Positions 13,400-22,426 are shown, counted from the stretch's first letter. The stretch is DNA of 28,545 nt from Prevotella sp. UBA6447 (GCA_002437115.1 DJOD01000041.1:2985-31529), one strand, 5' to 3'. Numbers and translations: made by a program. Notes: generated from the sequence alone by a model not told the origin.

Positions 13400-15490
13400 A
13401 TGATTGTTTGTATCGCAGAGAAACCGAGCGTCGCTCGTGACATAGCACGCATATTGGGCGCCACGGCCCAGCACGATGGTTACATGGAAGGCTGTGGCTA
13501 CCAGGTGACCTGGACCTTCGGACACCTGTGTGAACTGAAGGAACCCAACGATTACCTTGTCAACTGGCGCTTCTGGACGTTGGCTGCCCTGCCGATGATA
13601 CCAGCGCGGTTTGGCATCAAGCTCATACCCGACCGCGGTATCGAAAAGCAGTTTCAGACCATAGCCAAGTTGTATGCTGAGGCCGATGAGATTATCAATT
13701 GTGGTGATGCTGGCCAGGAAGGTGAATTGATTCAGCGCTGGGTGATGCAACTGGCGAAGGTAAAGTGCCCGGTGAAACGCCTGTGGATTTCATCCATGAC
13801 GGATGAAGCTATCAAGGAAGGTTTCGCCAACCTAAAGGACCAACAGCAGTATGAGAGCCTCTATCTTGCTGGCCTGAGCCGGGCGGTGGGCGATTGGCTA
13901 CTGGGCATGAACTGCACACGGCTCTACACGCTCATGTATCGGCAGCAGCGTGGTCAGGTGTTGTCCATCGGGCGCGTACAAACGCCAACGCTCGCGCTCA
14001 TTGTGCAGCGGCAGAAGGAAATCGACAATTTCAAGCCGGAGCCCTATTGGGTGTTGTCCACCATCTACCGCGACACGTTGTTTACGGCCACGTCAGGCAA
14101 GTTCATGTCGGAAGAAGAGGGAAAGGCAGCCTTCGCCATGATTGAGAGTAAGCCGTTTGTCATCACCGATGTGAAGAAGAAACAAGGTAAGGAACCGCCC
14201 AAGCAACTTTACGACTTGACATCCCTGCAGGTTGATCTCAACAGGAAGTACGGCTTCTCCTCGCAATTTTCGCTCAACATCATACAAGAACTTTACGAGA
14301 AGAAACTGACCACTTATCCGCGTGTGGACACCCAGTATCTCTCGGATGACATCTATCCGAAATGTCCTGGTATACTCAATGGCGTGAGCCAGTGCGTGAT
14401 GGAAGGCAAGAAACCCTATCTCTCCATCGTGCAAAACCTTGCGGCCATCAGTAAGAGCTTGCCCAAGTCGAAACGTGTCTTCGACACATCGAAGGTGACC
14501 GACCACCACGCCATCATCCCAACAGGGGTCGTCCCGTCGGGATTGACCGATGTGGAGAAGAAGGTGTATGACTTGATAGCAAGGCGGTTTGTGGCTGTAT
14601 TCTATCCCGACTGCAAGTTTGCCACAACCACGGTGAGCGGAAAAGTCGACAAGGTGGACTTCAAAACGTCGGGTAAGGAAATACTTGCGCCTGGTTGGCG
14701 AAGCGTCTATACAAAAGAGGAACAGGTGCTGGATGATGGGGGAAAGAAAGAGAGTGAGGAAAAATTGCTGCCCACTTTCGATAAAGGAGAAACGGGACCA
14801 CACAAGCCTACCTTGACACGCAAGATGACTGTCCCGCCCAAACACTACACCGAGGCGTCGTTGCTGCGGGCGATGGAGACCGCAGGTAAGTTAGTTGACG
14901 ACGAAGAGCTGTCAGCTGCCATGAAAGAGAATGGCATCGGGAGACCTTCTTCGCGTGCTGGAATAATTGAAACACTGTTTAAGCGCCACTACATTCGAAG
15001 GGAAAGGAAAAACCTTGTGGCAACGTCAACTGGTATCCAGTTGATTGATACCATACATGAGAAGCTGCTGACAAGCGTTGAGCTGACCGGTATTTGGGAG
15101 AAGAAACTGCGCGATATTGAGCACCACAAGTATGATGCGGCAACGTTTGTCAATGAACTGAAGGAACAGGTGTCGCGCATTGTCACGGATGTGTTGCACG
15201 ACAGTTCGGGGCGAAGCATTGCAAGCGGAGATGTTCCAACAGCGCCCAAGCCCAAGTCGCCGTCTACAGGAGCAGGCGAAAAGGCAAAAAAGACAGGCGG
15301 CAAGAGACGGACGGAAACTTCCAAGAAAGAGACGGTCAAGTTGCAGGTGGAATCTCAACGGGCTAATGTTGTCCAAGAGGGGGATGTCTGTCCTGTATGT
15401 CACCAAGGCCATGTCATCAAGGGGAAAAATGCCTTTGGATGTTCCAGGTGGAAGGAAGGATGCAATTATAGGGAGCCTTTTAGCGTTTGA
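13400..15490 (+). CDS. topB: DNA topoisomerase III (type IA)
   Basis: This 696-residue enzyme relaxes and decatenates DNA through a transient 5'-phosphotyrosine link. It has an N-terminal Toprim domain beginning MIVCIAEKPSVARDIARILG, GYQVTWTFGHLCEL, and the acidic triad region CGDAGQEGEL (D103, E107), where the second Asp of the usual DxDxE is glycine. Further on are QRGQVLSIGRVQTPTLAL (183-200) and the active-site Tyr306 in TTYPRVDTQYLSDD. The C-terminal end has Cys664, Cys667, Cys681 and Cys688, a four-cysteine zinc-finger pattern. A Lys/Thr-rich linker precedes it. The start at 13400 gives the standard N-terminus. The gene is five bases after the aminotransferase, and its last 11 bases overlap the convergent permease gene. 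Confidence 0.93.
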   Translation: MIVCIAEKPSVARDIARILGATAQHDGYMEGCGYQVTWTFGHLCELKEPNDYLVNWRFWTLAALPMIPARFGIKLIPDRGIEKQFQTIAKLYAEADEIINCGDAGQEGELIQRWVMQLAKVKCPVKRLWISSMTDEAIKEGFANLKDQQQYESLYLAGLSRAVGDWLLGMNCTRLYTLMYRQQRGQVLSIGRVQTPTLALIVQRQKEIDNFKPEPYWVLSTIYRDTLFTATSGKFMSEEEGKAAFAMIESKPFVITDVKKKQGKEPPKQLYDLTSLQVDLNRKYGFSSQFSLNIIQELYEKKLTTYPRVDTQYLSDDIYPKCPGILNGVSQCVMEGKKPYLSIVQNLAAISKSLPKSKRVFDTSKVTDHHAIIPTGVVPSGLTDVEKKVYDLIARRFVAVFYPDCKFATTTVSGKVDKVDFKTSGKEILAPGWRSVYTKEEQVLDDGGKKESEEKLLPTFDKGETGPHKPTLTRKMTVPPKHYTEASLLRAMETAGKLVDDEELSAAMKENGIGRPSSRAGIIETLFKRHYIRRERKNLVATSTGIQLIDTIHEKLLTSVELTGIWEKKLRDIEHHKYDAATFVNELKEQVSRIVTDVLHDSSGRSIASGDVPTAPKPKSPSTGAGEKAKKTGGKRRTETSKKETVKLQVESQRANVVQEGDVCPVCHQGHVIKGKNAFGCSRWKEGCNYREPFSV

Positions 15491-16760
15491 TGCCTTCTTG
15501 TGCGTGTTTTTGTTTTCGTGCGTTTTCAGCCTTTTCCTTGATACGCTGCATGTGATCAAAGGCTCTGCGGCGTGTCGCGATGATTTGGTAGCGATACACC
15601 AAGCAAGTGACGAGGAAGTAGACAAGCACTTGAATCCATAAAGCCTCATATTCTGCTTGAATGTCTTGCAAAGTTGCGCCCATTGAAGAAATCCGCAGGA
15701 ACCCTCTCACACCGTAGGTGGAGGGGATGATGCTGGCTACGCCTTGCCAGAAACCAGGAATGTTCGACTGCGGCCAGCTGATGCCAGTCATGAACAGGAA
15801 AGGAACGGAGGTGAACACGACAAGCAACATGACATTCTCTCGGTAGCGGACAAGGCATGATAGCATCAGGCCAAAGAAAATGCATGACAAGATGTAAGGA
15901 ACCAAGAGACCTACAATGGCTTGTGCGGTTACCAACGATGTGAAATGGAACAGGTGGGGGACGGCAAGTGCCAAGTAAGCCCCGATAACCATGTAAATGA
16001 TAAAATAGCACAGCGTCTTTCCAAATACGATGCGGAAGATGCCATTGTAATGTTTGGATATGGGTACCAAGTCTTGGTAGCGGTTATTCTCGCGTGCCGT
16101 GCCCGCAGACAAGCCTATGCCAAGCAATAGGGTCTGCTGGAGTATCAGCATCAGCACTCCAGGGAGGATGGCGTTTCCATAACCACCTGTGGTGTTGAAT
16201 ATGGGCACTTCATCAAAGTCGAGCGGCTTGATGCTTACCTCATCGTCGCGGTTCGTGAAATTGTTGGCTTGTTCAATTTGGATGTGTGAGCTCATCTCTG
16301 TAGCTACCGCTTGTGCCGTCTGGTAAATGGCCTTGTATGTAAGCATTAGGCTCATGTCGCAGTAGACGCTGACCATGGCTTGCTCACCTCGGTAGATGCA
16401 GCGCTCAAAGTCTTCTGGAAAGAAAAGTGTGCCATGCACTTGCTGCTTGGCAGTGAGGTTTTTGGCTTCTTTCATGGACACGCAATAGTAGGCCACCTTC
16501 GTGTCTGGGCCGGCATCGAAGTAGCGGATGAATTCTCTGGAGGCATGAGAGTGCGATAAGTCAACAATGGCTACGGGAACTTCGCGAACCACTTCGTTAT
16601 TGTATATCCATGAGTAGAGTAGTGGGTAAAGTAATGGCACGAGTACACAGAAAATCAGTACACCCTCATCGGAGATGGTGCCTCGCATCTCTCGCACACA
16701 GATGTAACAAGTGTCGGCGATGCCTTCCTTGATTTTTTGGAGAAGTGTCTCTTTTTCCAT
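15480..16760 (-). CDS. ABC-2 type permease, last gene of the efflux operon
   Basis: This 426-residue inner-membrane protein has the ABC-2 (YhhJ/YbhR-like) architecture: an N-terminal membrane segment (about 30-50: GVLIFCVLVPLLYPLLYSW), a large periplasmic domain with VPVAIVDLSHSHASREFIR and LFFPEDFERCIYRGEQA, then five or six hydrophobic segments (roughly 200-400), with GVRGFLRISSMGATL near the end and a basic C-terminal tail. It is paired with the permease that stops two bases before its start and presumably forms a heterodimeric transporter core. No ATPase is encoded beside it. The open frame reaches 16841, but the ATG at 16760 is the natural start. Its 3' end overlaps topB on the opposite strand. 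Confidence 0.85.
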   Translation of the reverse strand: MEKETLLQKIKEGIADTCYICVREMRGTISDEGVLIFCVLVPLLYPLLYSWIYNNEVVREVPVAIVDLSHSHASREFIRYFDAGPDTKVAYYCVSMKEAKNLTAKQQVHGTLFFPEDFERCIYRGEQAMVSVYCDMSLMLTYKAIYQTAQAVATEMSSHIQIEQANNFTNRDDEVSIKPLDFDEVPIFNTTGGYGNAILPGVLMLILQQTLLLGIGLSAGTARENNRYQDLVPISKHYNGIFRIVFGKTLCYFIIYMVIGAYLALAVPHLFHFTSLVTAQAIVGLLVPYILSCIFFGLMLSCLVRYRENVMLLVVFTSVPFLFMTGISWPQSNIPGFWQGVASIIPSTYGVRGFLRISSMGATLQDIQAEYEALWIQVLVYFLVTCLVYRYQIIATRRRAFDHMQRIKEKAENARKQKHAQEGIKR

Positions 16761-16762
16761 AC

Positions 16763-17980
16763 TTAAGGTATGTAAGTGTAAACCAACATGGCTCTCTTGA
16801 TGTTCCAAATGGAGAACAAGGGAAGGAGCGCAAAGATGCAAAGAGCCATAATGTCGAACCAGGAGTCGATGAGCGGAAATCCATTAAAAATACTCATTTG
16901 GTAGAGCATATAATAATGTCGTAGCGGAAACAGCTCGGCAATTGACTGGATGATGGGATTCATGGCAAATACGGGGAAAGTGGCTCCACATACGGAAAAA
17001 CTGACAACAGACCACAATGAGCAAATAGACATGGACATACGCAGAGAGGGCATCAGGCCAAAGGCAAAAACGCCAAAACCTTGACATGCCAAGACTGCTA
17101 ACAAACCTAACAATAGCATGGGGACTACCCCGCCAGGATGAGGAAAGCCTAAGTAATAGAAAATGTAAAATTCAAAGGCGTACATCATCGTTAGGAAAAT
17201 CAATGTTTGTGGGAGCAATTTTCCGATGAGCGCAATGTGGGTGTTACCGCCAGCCATTTTGATCCATTGGCGAGAACGCTTGAATTTTAGTTCTGTACCG
17301 ATAGAATAGGGAGTTATTAGGAAAATGAACACCATCAGCACACCAGGCACCATAGTAGTGCTCAGGTAAATATTGTAGTTGGCCCATGGATTGTTGATCA
17401 TGTGGAGGTCTACAGCAATGGGCTGCAGATAGGTTCGAATCTCTTGGCTCGTTTTTCCGACAGATGACAGCTTGGTCATTCCGACTGCAGCCGAGCCCAA
17501 TGTGGAGATGGTCTTTAAGTCGCGATACAGCATGGAACCTGCCACCAGGGTTACGTTGCTGTAATAAAATGAAATTTTTGGCTGGTTGTCTGTCATCAAT
17601 CCTGATGTCGTGCCTTTGGGGATGAGCAGAAACGCGTAAATTTTGTTTCGCTGAATGTCTTGGCGAGCCTCGTTAGCGTTGCTGTAATGAGCCACGATCT
17701 TTGTTGTCTGGAAAGCGTCGAGTTGGCGAATAAGTTGACGTGAAGTGGAGGTGTTGTCTTGGTCTACCACACCTACGGGCATTTCGACGGGCATCCCTTC
17801 GTTCATGAGTGAAGTGAAGAACAAGATGGCTAAAACTGGGAAGATGATAGTGCAAAATCCATAAATGGGGTTCTTGCGCATAATACTTACCTCCCGATAG
17901 GCAATGTGCAAGATACGGCTTAGAACTTCTTGAACTGAAGTGTCTCTACTATGGTTGCTATATGATGGTTTCAAGGACAA
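16763..17980 (-). CDS. ABC-2 type permease, TTG-start candidate
   Basis: This protein of up to 405 residues has the same layout as its downstream neighbour: a membrane segment near residues 40-58 (FCTIIFPVLAILFFTSL), a periplasmic domain beginning MPVGVVDQDNTSTSRQLIRQLDAF, the later KIYAFLLIPKGTTS, and six hydrophobic segments in the C-terminal half, including the FFLG-type pattern around GVLMVFIFLITPYSIGTELK. MPVGVVDQDNTSTSR is a hallmark of this family. The start is uncertain. The first usable codon, TTG at 17980, lies 15 bases after the HlyD stop. The nearest ATG, at 17881, would cut off the ILHIAYRE segment usually found at the N-terminus, so TTG is preferred. Confidence 0.82.
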   Translation of the reverse strand: MSLKPSYSNHSRDTSVQEVLSRILHIAYREVSIMRKNPIYGFCTIIFPVLAILFFTSLMNEGMPVEMPVGVVDQDNTSTSRQLIRQLDAFQTTKIVAHYSNANEARQDIQRNKIYAFLLIPKGTTSGLMTDNQPKISFYYSNVTLVAGSMLYRDLKTISTLGSAAVGMTKLSSVGKTSQEIRTYLQPIAVDLHMINNPWANYNIYLSTTMVPGVLMVFIFLITPYSIGTELKFKRSRQWIKMAGGNTHIALIGKLLPQTLIFLTMMYAFEFYIFYYLGFPHPGGVVPMLLLGLLAVLACQGFGVFAFGLMPSLRMSMSICSLWSVVSFSVCGATFPVFAMNPIIQSIAELFPLRHYYMLYQMSIFNGFPLIDSWFDIMALCIFALLPLFSIWNIKRAMLVYTYIP

Positions 17981-17995
17981 TATCTTTTGCTTATT

Positions 17996-18994
17996 TTATT
18001 TCAAGTCCCCTTGTTTCACGATGAGCGACATGCCTGGCCGCAAACCGTCAAATTTTTGTGTAAAACGAGCTTTCACCTCAAATGTTTTCAAGTCATACTG
18101 TCCAGTGCTCTTGGTGGCTTTCCATACAGCATAAGCTCCCTCGTCCTTAATGGCATACACCTTCATCTTGACATTCTTTTTAAAGGCGGGTGAGAAGGCT
18201 GTGAATGTGTCGCCTACCCTCATTCCATTGAGCAAGTCTTCACGAACATTGAATGTGCCCCACATATCGCTCATGATTGATATGCTCATGATAGGAGATC
18301 CCATGCCCACAAGCTCTCCCACCTTGGGATAAATGGTGCTTACCTCACCTTCGACCTTGGACACTTGTACCGTTTCGCGTAATAAAGACTTAACAACATT
18401 CACTGCATTCTTAGCTGCCTCTGCGTTTTTCTTGGCTGCTTCCTTCTCTTGCTGGCGTGCGCCGTTGCGTGCAAGATCATATTGGCTTTGTGCAACCTTC
18501 ACCTGTGCCTCGGCTGCTTTATAGGCAGCAAATGCCTCGTCACGCTTTTGGGCACTCACGACCCCTTCGTTATAGAGGTTCTGCATACGCTTGTAGGTTT
18601 TATGGGTGATTTCTGAAGCAGCTTGGGCTTGTTGTAACAATTCATAGGCACCTTGCAACTGCTCTTTTCTTACACCGGCATCTGTTAGGTTGCTCAAGGC
18701 TTGTGTGGCACCTTCGGTGGCTTCTGCTACTTTTTGCTGTGCACTGGCCTCAGGCACGTCAAGTATGGCAAGCGTGTCGCCAACATGTACGTAGTCCCCT
18801 TCCTTGACTCTTATTTCCAACACGCGGCTTGGCAGTTTGCAGCTGACGCGAAACTCAGACACTTCCACTTCTCCCTGGATTGTCTCGTCTGTTTTCCCTA
18901 AAGTGAAGAAGCCTATCAAACCAACTGCGACAACGGCGGTGGTGAAGCCGATCACAGCAAGGAGAATATTATTGTGTTGCTTTTTTGCTGACAT
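17996..18994 (-). CDS. HlyD-family membrane fusion protein
   Basis: This 332-residue periplasmic adaptor links an inner-membrane transporter to an outer-membrane channel. A single membrane anchor is at about residues 9-31 (ILLAVIGFTTAVVAVGLIGF). The split lipoyl domain starts at VSCKLPSRVLEIRVKEGDYVHVGDTLAILDV (about 50-80), a typical HlyD pattern. A coiled-coil hairpin with many Gln, Glu and Ala follows (about 82-195), then a beta-barrel with GELVGMGSPIMSISIMSDMWGTFNVRED and the C-terminal GLRPGMSLIVKQGD. It lies 45 bases after the TolC gene and 15 bases before the first permease, within the same transcript. It likely bridges both permeases to the TolC protein. Confidence 0.92.
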   Translation of the reverse strand: MSAKKQHNNILLAVIGFTTAVVAVGLIGFFTLGKTDETIQGEVEVSEFRVSCKLPSRVLEIRVKEGDYVHVGDTLAILDVPEASAQQKVAEATEGATQALSNLTDAGVRKEQLQGAYELLQQAQAASEITHKTYKRMQNLYNEGVVSAQKRDEAFAAYKAAEAQVKVAQSQYDLARNGARQQEKEAAKKNAEAAKNAVNVVKSLLRETVQVSKVEGEVSTIYPKVGELVGMGSPIMSISIMSDMWGTFNVREDLLNGMRVGDTFTAFSPAFKKNVKMKVYAIKDEGAYAVWKATKSTGQYDLKTFEVKARFTQKFDGLRPGMSLIVKQGDLK

Positions 18995-19039
18995 GGATGA
19001 GTTGTGGTTATTTGAGTTAGTGGTGTGAGAGATAATTGG

Positions 19040-20554
19040 CTATTTTAATAATCCCAATGCTTTTTCCAGGTTTACTTGGCTGAGTTTCATGTTTACTTCC
19101 GCGTCAATTTTTTGGCTTTGTGCCTGCTGCCAGGCTGTTTGTGCTACCAACACATCTGAAGACTCCATGACTCCTTCTTTGAAACCAACCTGTGCGCATC
19201 GCAAGTTTTCCTCTGCACTCTTGATGTTTTTTTCTGCCATGGAAAGGCGTTTGCTCGCTTCTTTCACCTTGTAGTGGCTTTGAGCTACCTGAAGGTTTAT
19301 TTTCTCTTGTAAGTCTGCAAGCTCCATTTCTGTCATGGCTGTTGCCGCTTTGGCTGCGTTTACCTTGTACTTTCCCTCAAACCAATTCCACACAGGAACC
19401 TGAACCATTACACCAATATTCCACGCTCCTGAGAAATTGCGCTGGAAGCCATTGTAAACATTTGGGTTCGTTATCGAGTATCCTGCTGTAATCGCCACAT
19501 GTGGAAGGTATGATGACCGCACAAGCTTGGTTGTCTGCTGGCTGAGGTCTACCGCATTTTGCAATAATCTGATTTCAGGGCGAGCTGCTGCCGTGGAGTC
19601 ACCGGTGACAATAAAAGCCCGCTCTACTGTGTTGAGGCTTTCTTTGTCCTCGTCGGCTAAAATGATGTTCTCATCCATTGCCAGTCCGCACAGTTGGCAA
19701 AGGAGCATTCGGGCGAGCGATAATCCGTTCTCCACTTGTGTGATTTGCATATCGGCCTCGTTGACTTTTACGTCTACTTTCAGTCCATCGGCACGAGTGG
19801 CAACACCTTCTTTTATCATCTTGTGCACGTCGTCATTGAGCTTTTTTACCAGGTTGCGATAGCTAATGGCTAACTTCTGCTTTTGTTTTAGCGATACTAC
19901 AGTCCAATAGGTTTGGTCTATGCTATAGAGGGTAGCTTGCGTTTTTTTGTCAATGTCGTTGTCGGCCATGCTTTCCGCGATTTCAGCCATACGGTTTGCA
20001 GCCGTAATGGCACCGCCCATATAGACCGGTTGACGCAACATGATGGCTCCGCCAAACACGTTTTGTGTCTTAGTCTTGAATGCGTTGACTATCTCTTTTC
20101 CCAATGCGTTTCCAAAGGAGCCGATATATTGAGCGATAGGGCCATTTCCTAATTGCTGCAACAAGGATCCTAATTGTTGTGCTTGGTCAGATGTGATAAT
20201 ACCTTGACTTACTAAATCGCCAATATAGCCAGAGACGTTTCCCGATAAATCGCCCTCGACTTTGTTTATAGCATTTGTTCCAATGTTGCTGAGTTTGTTT
20301 TTTTGTGACTTGCTTAGTAGGTTAATGTCGCGGCTACTAAATTGATAGCCCGCAACCACGTCGACCTTAGGTAGACTTTGTGTGTGAGCGGCTTTGCGTG
20401 CATTCATCGCGACTTCCTTGCTGATTCGGGCCACGTTAACCTGCTTGTTATTGCGCAAAGCTAAAGCGCGGCAACTGTCAAGGGATAACATTCGCTGGCC
20501 ACTGGCCGAAAGGGTAACGCTGGTCATGCAGATGATGAAAGCGAGCTTTCTCAT
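19040..20554 (-). CDS. TolC-family outer membrane efflux protein
   Basis: This 504-residue protein forms the outer-membrane channel and periplasmic tunnel of the exporter. A signal peptide (MRKLAFIICMTSVTLSASGQ) is followed by LSLDSCRALALRNNKQVNVA, the typical start of a TolC/OEP repeat, with the second repeat seen at LLQNAVDLSQQTTKLVRSSYLPHVAITAGY and later VGFKEGVMESSDVLVAQTAWQQAQ. An insertion of about 70 residues (roughly 80-150, Gly/Gln/Asn-rich, GDLSGNVSGYIGDLVSQG...QLGSLLQQLGNG) is more than usual and may form a surface loop. It begins 11 bases after the coiled-coil gene and ends 45 bases before hlyD. Which substrate it handles is not shown by sequence. Confidence 0.92.
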   Translation of the reverse strand: MRKLAFIICMTSVTLSASGQRMLSLDSCRALALRNNKQVNVARISKEVAMNARKAAHTQSLPKVDVVAGYQFSSRDINLLSKSQKNKLSNIGTNAINKVEGDLSGNVSGYIGDLVSQGIITSDQAQQLGSLLQQLGNGPIAQYIGSFGNALGKEIVNAFKTKTQNVFGGAIMLRQPVYMGGAITAANRMAEIAESMADNDIDKKTQATLYSIDQTYWTVVSLKQKQKLAISYRNLVKKLNDDVHKMIKEGVATRADGLKVDVKVNEADMQITQVENGLSLARMLLCQLCGLAMDENIILADEDKESLNTVERAFIVTGDSTAAARPEIRLLQNAVDLSQQTTKLVRSSYLPHVAITAGYSITNPNVYNGFQRNFSGAWNIGVMVQVPVWNWFEGKYKVNAAKAATAMTEMELADLQEKINLQVAQSHYKVKEASKRLSMAEKNIKSAEENLRCAQVGFKEGVMESSDVLVAQTAWQQAQSQKIDAEVNMKLSQVNLEKALGLLK

Positions 20555-20565
20555 ATCTTTTTCTA

Positions 20566-21438
20566 TTAGTCAAGCGTGAAACTTTTGCTGCCAATCATGT
20601 TTCCGTCTGCGAAGATGCTCACACGGTAGGTTCCACCCTCGAGGGCCTGATTGATGTTGTAAAATAAGGAAATGGGCGTTTCTTTGCCGCTATACTCTAC
20701 GGCCCTCTTCGCCGTGCATTGCAAAGTCCTGTTTTCGTACCTGAAAGACTCGCCACCGCCAAGCAATGCGCCTGTTGGGGTGTTAATACGCACATAGATA
20801 GTCTTCATTCCACTTGCAGCTGTGACATTCTTCGCTAAGGCGAAGCTCACTTGCAAGGCTTTTGTCTTTTTCAGCTTCTTTGTGGCTTTTTGATGCTTGT
20901 CCAGTTTTATGAGGTTAATGTTGCTGGCATCAAGTTGTGCTGCTATGGCCACTTGCTCTGACAAACTTTGCTTTTCAGAACTCAAGCCTTCGATTTGCTT
21001 GTTTGCTTGTTCATACTGACCTTTTATTCTCGTGTTTTCGGCTGTGAGATTTTGATTAAGCCTGTTCAGAGAATCAATTTGTATGACATAGCTTCTTAGT
21101 ACAGCTCTTACGGTAGCCAGCTCTTTCTTTAGGCGTGCTATCTCTTTGGCATCCGAGCTTTTGGTCTCTTTTAGTTCTTTCAGAAGACGTTGTGTGCGTT
21201 CTTGCTCCCGAGTCAGCTGGGCCACAATAGAGTCGTTGTTTATTTGCGTCTTCATCTCGCTGTATTGGTTGGCGAACTGTTGATATTCGTTCTCCATTTC
21301 TTTTTTGTCGAGCGCAGCCAATTCTTGCATGGCCTTGTTTTCTTCTTTCTGCTTATTCAGGTTTACAAAAAGCCATGCTGCACCTCCTGCCAGTAGCAGG
21401 ATTACGGAAACTAAAGGAATTAGTATTTTCTTGTTCAT
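20566..21438 (-). CDS. Membrane-anchored coiled-coil protein, first gene of the efflux operon
   Basis: I do not recognise a named family. The 290-residue protein has a hydrophobic anchor at about residues 5-24 (ILIPLVSVILLLAGGAAWLF), then a long Glu/Lys/Gln-rich coiled coil (about 27-165) outside the membrane, and a C-terminal beta-rich domain of about 120 residues starting around KTKALQVSFALAKNVTAASG. The C-terminal part, with VYVRINTP-like strands and GGTYRVSIFADG, resembles small extracellular beta domains. Similar proteins are common in Bacteroidota. The position at the head of the efflux operon, 11 bases before TolC, makes a role in assembling or anchoring the exporter likely. The ATG at 21438 fits the anchor better than the longer frame to 21465, and a full consensus promoter is upstream. 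Confidence 0.75.
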   Translation of the reverse strand: MNKKILIPLVSVILLLAGGAAWLFVNLNKQKEENKAMQELAALDKKEMENEYQQFANQYSEMKTQINNDSIVAQLTREQERTQRLLKELKETKSSDAKEIARLKKELATVRAVLRSYVIQIDSLNRLNQNLTAENTRIKGQYEQANKQIEGLSSEKQSLSEQVAIAAQLDASNINLIKLDKHQKATKKLKKTKALQVSFALAKNVTAASGMKTIYVRINTPTGALLGGGESFRYENRTLQCTAKRAVEYSGKETPISLFYNINQALEGGTYRVSIFADGNMIGSKSFTLD

Positions 21439-21506
21439 GATGATGTGTATGTCAAGTTTTACCAAGCCGTCCGGCGTTGTTGCGCTTTCTGAACATTAGT
21501 TATGTG

Positions 21507-21537
21507 CAAATTTAACCTTTTTTCGTCTAAAAACAAA
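21507..21537 (-). promoter_or_regulatory. Promoter of the efflux operon
   Basis: Minus strand: TAAATTTG (21507-21514) followed by C, and TTTG (21534-21537) exactly 19 bases upstream. Both halves match the Bacteroidota consensus TTTG-N19-TAnnTTTG fully, the best promoter in this window. Transcription would begin near 21500, with a leader of about 60 bases before the ATG at 21438, and would drive five genes down to 15480. Confidence 0.85.
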
Positions 21538-21686
21538 AAAAATCACATATTCAAATGTGGAACGGCGGTAAATTTAATAATTTTCTGTATTTCCCGACAA
21601 TATTTAATTCTTATTTTGTAATTTTACAACTGAAATATTGGTAAGTTGTTCCCAAAACGGCAACCGCTGATTGTTGACATTCACTG

Positions 21687-22400
21687 ATGAAGAAAAAGAT
21701 TTTCCTTTTATTGATTTTGATTGTTGCGCAACTTCCTATGTTTGCGCAAGTTGACTCGCTTGTTGTTAAGACAGATTCTTCGCAAGTGCGTCATCAGGTG
21801 TTGTTGCAAACCTCTAAGGGCGACATTGTGTTGGAACTCTACAACGAGACCCCTCGTCATCGAGACAACTTTTTGAAGTTGGTACGCTCTGGCTATTACG
21901 ATGGGGTGCTTTGGCATCGCGTCATAGCCGACTTCATGATTCAAACGGGCGATTCCACTACACGGCATGCCAAGCCAGGTGCCAGTGTAGGGGAGTATGA
22001 CCTTAACTACCGTCTTCCTGCAGAGATTATCTACCCGAAATATTTTCATAAGCGGGGAGTGCTGGCTGCCGCACGTGAGGGTGACTCGATGAATCCAAAA
22101 CGAGAATCGTCGGCCGCACAATTCTATATCGTTTGGGGTACCACTTACAGTTCGATGGCTCTCGACAAGATGCAGGCTCGTCTTGATGAAGCTACTGGCG
22201 GAAAGGTGCAATTGACCCCTGAGGTTCGGGATGCATATCGTAAATATGGTGGAACGCCCCACTTGGACGGACAATACACGGTGTTTGGAGAAGTTGTTAA
22301 AGGACTGAATGTGGTGCGCGATATCGACTATGTGGAAACCGATGACGATGATCGTCCAGTATGGGATGTGAAAATTCTCAAGGCTGTGGTATTGAAATAA
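21687..22400 (+). CDS. Exported peptidyl-prolyl cis-trans isomerase (cyclophilin type)
   Basis: This 237-residue protein has a signal peptide (MKKKIFLLLILIVAQLPMFAQ) and a cyclophilin domain from about residue 35 onward. The catalytic signature GVLWHRVIADFMIQTGD (about 75-91) has the Arg, Phe and Gln that in human CypA are R55, F60 and Q63. The segment AAQFYIVWG follows, and the ending HLDGQYTVFGEVVKGLNVV (about 192-210) is standard. A 35-residue insertion between these motifs (about 155-190, including YSSMALDKMQARLDEATGG) is present in many Bacteroidota versions. It probably helps fold exported proteins in the periplasm. It is divergently transcribed from the efflux operon; its own promoter is not clear, the nearest candidate, TAATTTTA near 21619, missing the final G. 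Confidence 0.92.
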   Translation: MKKKIFLLLILIVAQLPMFAQVDSLVVKTDSSQVRHQVLLQTSKGDIVLELYNETPRHRDNFLKLVRSGYYDGVLWHRVIADFMIQTGDSTTRHAKPGASVGEYDLNYRLPAEIIYPKYFHKRGVLAAAREGDSMNPKRESSAAQFYIVWGTTYSSMALDKMQARLDEATGGKVQLTPEVRDAYRKYGGTPHLDGQYTVFGEVVKGLNVVRDIDYVETDDDDRPVWDVKILKAVVLK

Positions 22401-22426
22401 AAGCCATGCGCATTATGAGAAAAATG

